Shown here one piece after another: positions 61,859-64,000 of a stretch of DNA of 64,000 bases. Source of the stretch: Alteraurantiacibacter hainanensis. GTDB taxonomy: Bacteria > Pseudomonadota > Alphaproteobacteria > Sphingomonadales > Sphingomonadaceae. A program made the translations under genes and the position numbers. The notes under the pieces were generated by a model that was not told the DNA's origin, made no database searches, and was given only the letters and a program-made list of their open reading frames with translations. The stretch's first letter is position 1, and the number at the start of each line of letters is the position of its first letter. The stretch covers positions 1,612,001-1,676,000 of the forward strand of contig NZ_JAZAPB010000002.1 in assembly GCF_036321025.1 (NCBI RefSeq), in the 5' to 3' direction.

Positions 61859-62494
61859 TCAGGCCCCCGCCCGGCGCGCCACGCCCCATTCCATCCAGCC
61901 CGCCCATCGCGGTGCCTTTTCGAAATATCTCTGGCCGATCGGTTCGATTTCGTACCCCGCCCGGCGGATCGACGGGCCGATCTCCCGGGTCAGGTGGCAG
62001 TTGCCCGCCAGGCGTTTCCACACCGGCTCTATCCGCCGTTGCCACCTGGCAGGACCGGCATCGGGAGCTTTCCCGTGCTCAAGGAACAGCAGGCGACCGC
62101 CCGGTTTGAGCACCCTGCGCATTTCAGCCAGCACGCGGACCGGATCATCGACCGAGCAAAGGGTGTAGGTGCACACGACCGTATCGAAGGCCCCGTCGTG
62201 AAAGGGAATATCCTCCCCCTTCCCCTCGCGAATATCCGCGTCCCAGCCCTTCTCCCGCGCACGTTTCTGCGCCGCTTCGAGCAGGCTGGCGTTGGGGTCG
62301 ATCCCTGAAAAGCTGGTGACGGCCTGCGGGTCGTAATGGTTCTGGTTGAAGCCGCCCCCGCAGCCGAGTTCGAAGACCGCGCCCTTCGCCAGTGGCACGA
62401 CCTCGGCCCGCAGCTCGTCCACGTCCTGCGATCCACAGCCCAGGGAAACCACCTTGGGCAGCACGGTCGCGTCATACCACTCACCTAGGCCCAT
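61859..62494 (-). CDS. Class I SAM-dependent methyltransferase (UbiE/METTL7-like)
   Basis: A 211-residue cytosolic methyltransferase: SAM-binding AVFELGCGGGFNQNHYD, acidic FSGIDPNASLLEAAQKRA, FDTVVCTYTLCSVDDPVRVL and LKPGGRLLFLEHGKAP. The C-terminus RWAGWMEWGVARRAGA is hydrophobic/aromatic, as in lipid-directed enzymes. The substrate is not known. It converges with the nucleotidyltransferase gene, 3 bases apart. Confidence 0.85.
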   Translation of the reverse strand: MGLGEWYDATVLPKVVSLGCGSQDVDELRAEVVPLAKGAVFELGCGGGFNQNHYDPQAVTSFSGIDPNASLLEAAQKRAREKGWDADIREGKGEDIPFHDGAFDTVVCTYTLCSVDDPVRVLAEMRRVLKPGGRLLFLEHGKAPDAGPARWQRRIEPVWKRLAGNCHLTREIGPSIRRAGYEIEPIGQRYFEKAPRWAGWMEWGVARRAGA

Positions 62495-62628
62495 TTGTCA
62501 TTCCCCGGCGCAGGACGGCGATTGTTTCACGATTCACCGAATTTGCAATGGCTGAAGCAACTGTGATTGCGCGGCCCGGAATTTGTCCGTAACGGCGCGG
62601 CGATGCTGCTGCCAACGAGGGCGACTCC

Positions 62629-63642
62629 ATGAACAAGACGATTACCCCCCTACGCATTCCCGAAGACGCGAAGGAGCGGGTGCGGATGCTGTTCATGGCG
62701 AAGCACGCCCTTTGGGGCGGCGGGATGCACCCGGAAGACGGCAACCACGCCATCTACCACCACGAGGTGCGCACCACGCTGGAAGGGCTCGGCCTCAACC
62801 TCGCGTTCGCCAACAGCTACGATGTCCTGTTCGAGCGGCCCGATGTCGATTTCGTCTTTCCGCTGCTGAACCGCGGCGGCTTCGTGAATTCGGAGATGCT
62901 CATCCCCACGCTGTGCAACATGCACCGCATCCCCTACGTCGGCGCCATGCCGTTCCTGCGCGGGCTGGGAGACGACAAGTCCGTGTCCAAGCTAGTCTGC
63001 ACCCATGCCGGAGTGCCTACCGCGCCGTGGTTCTGCTATCGCCGCGGAGCGCCGGTGCTGGAAAAGAACCTGCCCCCTTCCGAAGCGGGTCGCTGGGTCA
63101 TCAAGCCGAACGCATCGTCGGCCAGCTGGGGCATTTCCGACGCGCATGACTGGAACGGCGTGACCAACGCCATCGCCGACATCCACGGCCAGGGCCACGA
63201 CGCGATCGTGGAGCCCTATCTCGACGGTTACGATGTGCAGGTCGCCTTCATCACCATCGACAGCGAGCCCGTGCAACTGCCCATGCTGTGGTACGAGCGC
63301 GAGGATACCCAGCGGCTGTGGACCTACTACGAGAAGCGCGACCTCGTGCAGAATACCGAGAAGGCCGCGCTCAAGCGCTTCGACCATCCGGAGCTCGAGC
63401 CACGGGTCGCCGAATACGCCAAGAAGGTGGCGCAGGAATTCGTGCCGTTCGATTACGGCCGTATCGAATTCCGCGTCGACCTCAAGACGGGCGACCTGAA
63501 TTTCATCGAGATCAACCTCAACTGCAACCTGTGGAGCGAAAAGGTGATGGCCAAGGCCGCGGCACAGGTAGGCTTCAGCCACTCTGACCTGCTGGAAACG
63601 ATCCTGGCGGAATCGTGGCGGCGCAATGCGCTGATTTCCTGA
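62629..63642 (+). CDS. D-Ala-D-Ala-ligase-like ATP-grasp protein
   Basis: A 337-residue ATP-grasp ligase. GMHPEDGNHAIYHHEVRTTL and DVDFVFPLLNRGGFVNSEML form the N-terminal domain, GDDKSVSKLVCTHAGVPTAPW follows as in Ddl proteins, then RWVIKPNASSASWGIS and the metal-binding EFRVDLKTGDLNFIEINLNCNL. Compared with Ddl, the first glycine-rich loop (HGxxGEDG) is altered, so the substrates may differ from D-Ala. No cell-wall genes adjoin it. It could join amino acids or small peptides. Confidence 0.75.
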   Translation: MNKTITPLRIPEDAKERVRMLFMAKHALWGGGMHPEDGNHAIYHHEVRTTLEGLGLNLAFANSYDVLFERPDVDFVFPLLNRGGFVNSEMLIPTLCNMHRIPYVGAMPFLRGLGDDKSVSKLVCTHAGVPTAPWFCYRRGAPVLEKNLPPSEAGRWVIKPNASSASWGISDAHDWNGVTNAIADIHGQGHDAIVEPYLDGYDVQVAFITIDSEPVQLPMLWYEREDTQRLWTYYEKRDLVQNTEKAALKRFDHPELEPRVAEYAKKVAQEFVPFDYGRIEFRVDLKTGDLNFIEINLNCNLWSEKVMAKAAAQVGFSHSDLLETILAESWRRNALIS

Positions 63643-63700
63643 CCCTTTCAGGTCACAACTGCCCCATTCTGGCCCAATTCCGCCCCCGGAAAAGAAAAAA

Positions 63701-63717
63701 TTGTCGCAAAACGACAA
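63701..63717. terminator. Hairpin with adjacent A tract (terminator-like on the minus strand)
   Basis: TTGTCG-caaaa-CGACAA is a perfect 6-bp stem. On its left is AAAGAAAAAA (63691-63700), so a leftward transcript would have a stem followed by a U tract: a standard terminator. No minus-strand gene is seen to its right within the window. On the plus strand it may only be the end of the ATP-grasp transcript. Confidence 0.45.
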
Positions 63718-63828
63718 GCAACAACATTTAACATAGTCTTTCCGCTTGTGCCTTTGGTCTCTCTGGTTACCAATAGGTAAATCGTCGCCGTATTTACGGC
63801 TCCGGTTATCAGGAAGGGACTGAATTCA

Positions 63829-64000
63829 ATGGGACGTAGGAATTTGGGGGATCGCGGGGTCCTCACGATGGAAGATATCGCGCTGGACGATCACGATTAC
63901 GGCTGGTCGGACGAATCCGATCGCGATCATGACAAGGTGTTCAACCGGAACGACTTCAACCTCGATGACTACGCCGGCCTGGGCTTCACGTTCGGTGGCA
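63829..64000 (+). CDS. Start of an Asp-rich protein (cut by window edge)
   Basis: An open frame of 57 codons runs to the window edge. The ATG has AGGAAGGGA nine bases upstream. The product begins MGRRNLGDRGVLTMEDIALD and is very rich in Asp, then His, Asn and aromatic residues (DDHDYGWSDESDRDHDK, DFNLDDYAGLGFTFGG). There is no signal peptide. It could be the N-terminus of a calcium-binding or low-complexity protein, or a short peptide; too little is visible. The upstream 186 bases are AT-richer than average. Confidence 0.5.
   Translation, partial: MGRRNLGDRGVLTMEDIALDDHDYGWSDESDRDHDKVFNRNDFNLDDYAGLGFTFGG

Overview
The window is about 64 kb of GC-rich DNA from the chromosome of an alphaproteobacterium, most likely of the Sphingomonadales and probably an Erythrobacteraceae member. 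Three things suggest this: the protein sequences; the gene order ppiD-trpE...trpGDC-moaC-moeA-lexA-comEC/gltX-gltA and nuoA-N-birA-coaX-rnj-DUF1467; and a GTTC-N7-GTTC LexA box in front of lexA. Almost everything is core housekeeping. There is no prophage, insertion sequence, CRISPR array, rRNA or tRNA that I can see.

Layout. 1-11.5 kb: tpiA (cut by the left edge), then a plus-strand run of ppiD, the tryptophan genes (trpE and trpG separated by a lipoprotein and an aminopeptidase), molybdopterin genes moaC and moeA, and lexA. 11.5-16.5 kb: comEC divergent from gltX, then gltA. 16.5-22.8 kb: a minus-strand group with a histidine-kinase-like protein that lacks the phosphoacceptor histidine, its upstream helical partner, and a nucleotidyltransferase-like membrane protein, followed by a plus-strand 861-residue membrane-anchored coiled-coil protein. 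22.85-44.05 kb: a single minus-strand block that reads nuoA to nuoN and continues into birA, coaX, rnj and a DUF1467 gene. 44-53 kb: a beta-propeller-like lipoprotein, a thiolase, two small related lipoproteins, an SH3 protein, an ammonium transporter, an NTF2-like protein, a hydrolase, a nitronate monooxygenase and a lipidated methyltransferase. 53-61 kb: prfB, a class A penicillin-binding protein and an amidase on the minus strand, then rne on the plus strand. 61-64 kb: a nucleotidyltransferase, a methyltransferase, an ATP-grasp ligase, and the start of an Asp-rich protein cut by the right edge.

The most unusual feature is the complex I operon. Eight additional small genes sit between the nuo genes, and nearly all are joined to their neighbours by ATGA or TGATG overlaps. 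They encode a pentapeptide-repeat-like mini protein (nuoB/nuoC), a lipoprotein (nuoC/nuoD), three tiny membrane proteins (nuoD/nuoE/nuoF), two secreted proteins with matching paired-cysteine repeats (nuoF/nuoG), and a soluble 136-residue protein (nuoH/nuoI). I cannot assign functions to them. Their co-translation with complex I subunits makes them candidates for assembly or envelope factors, but that is inference.
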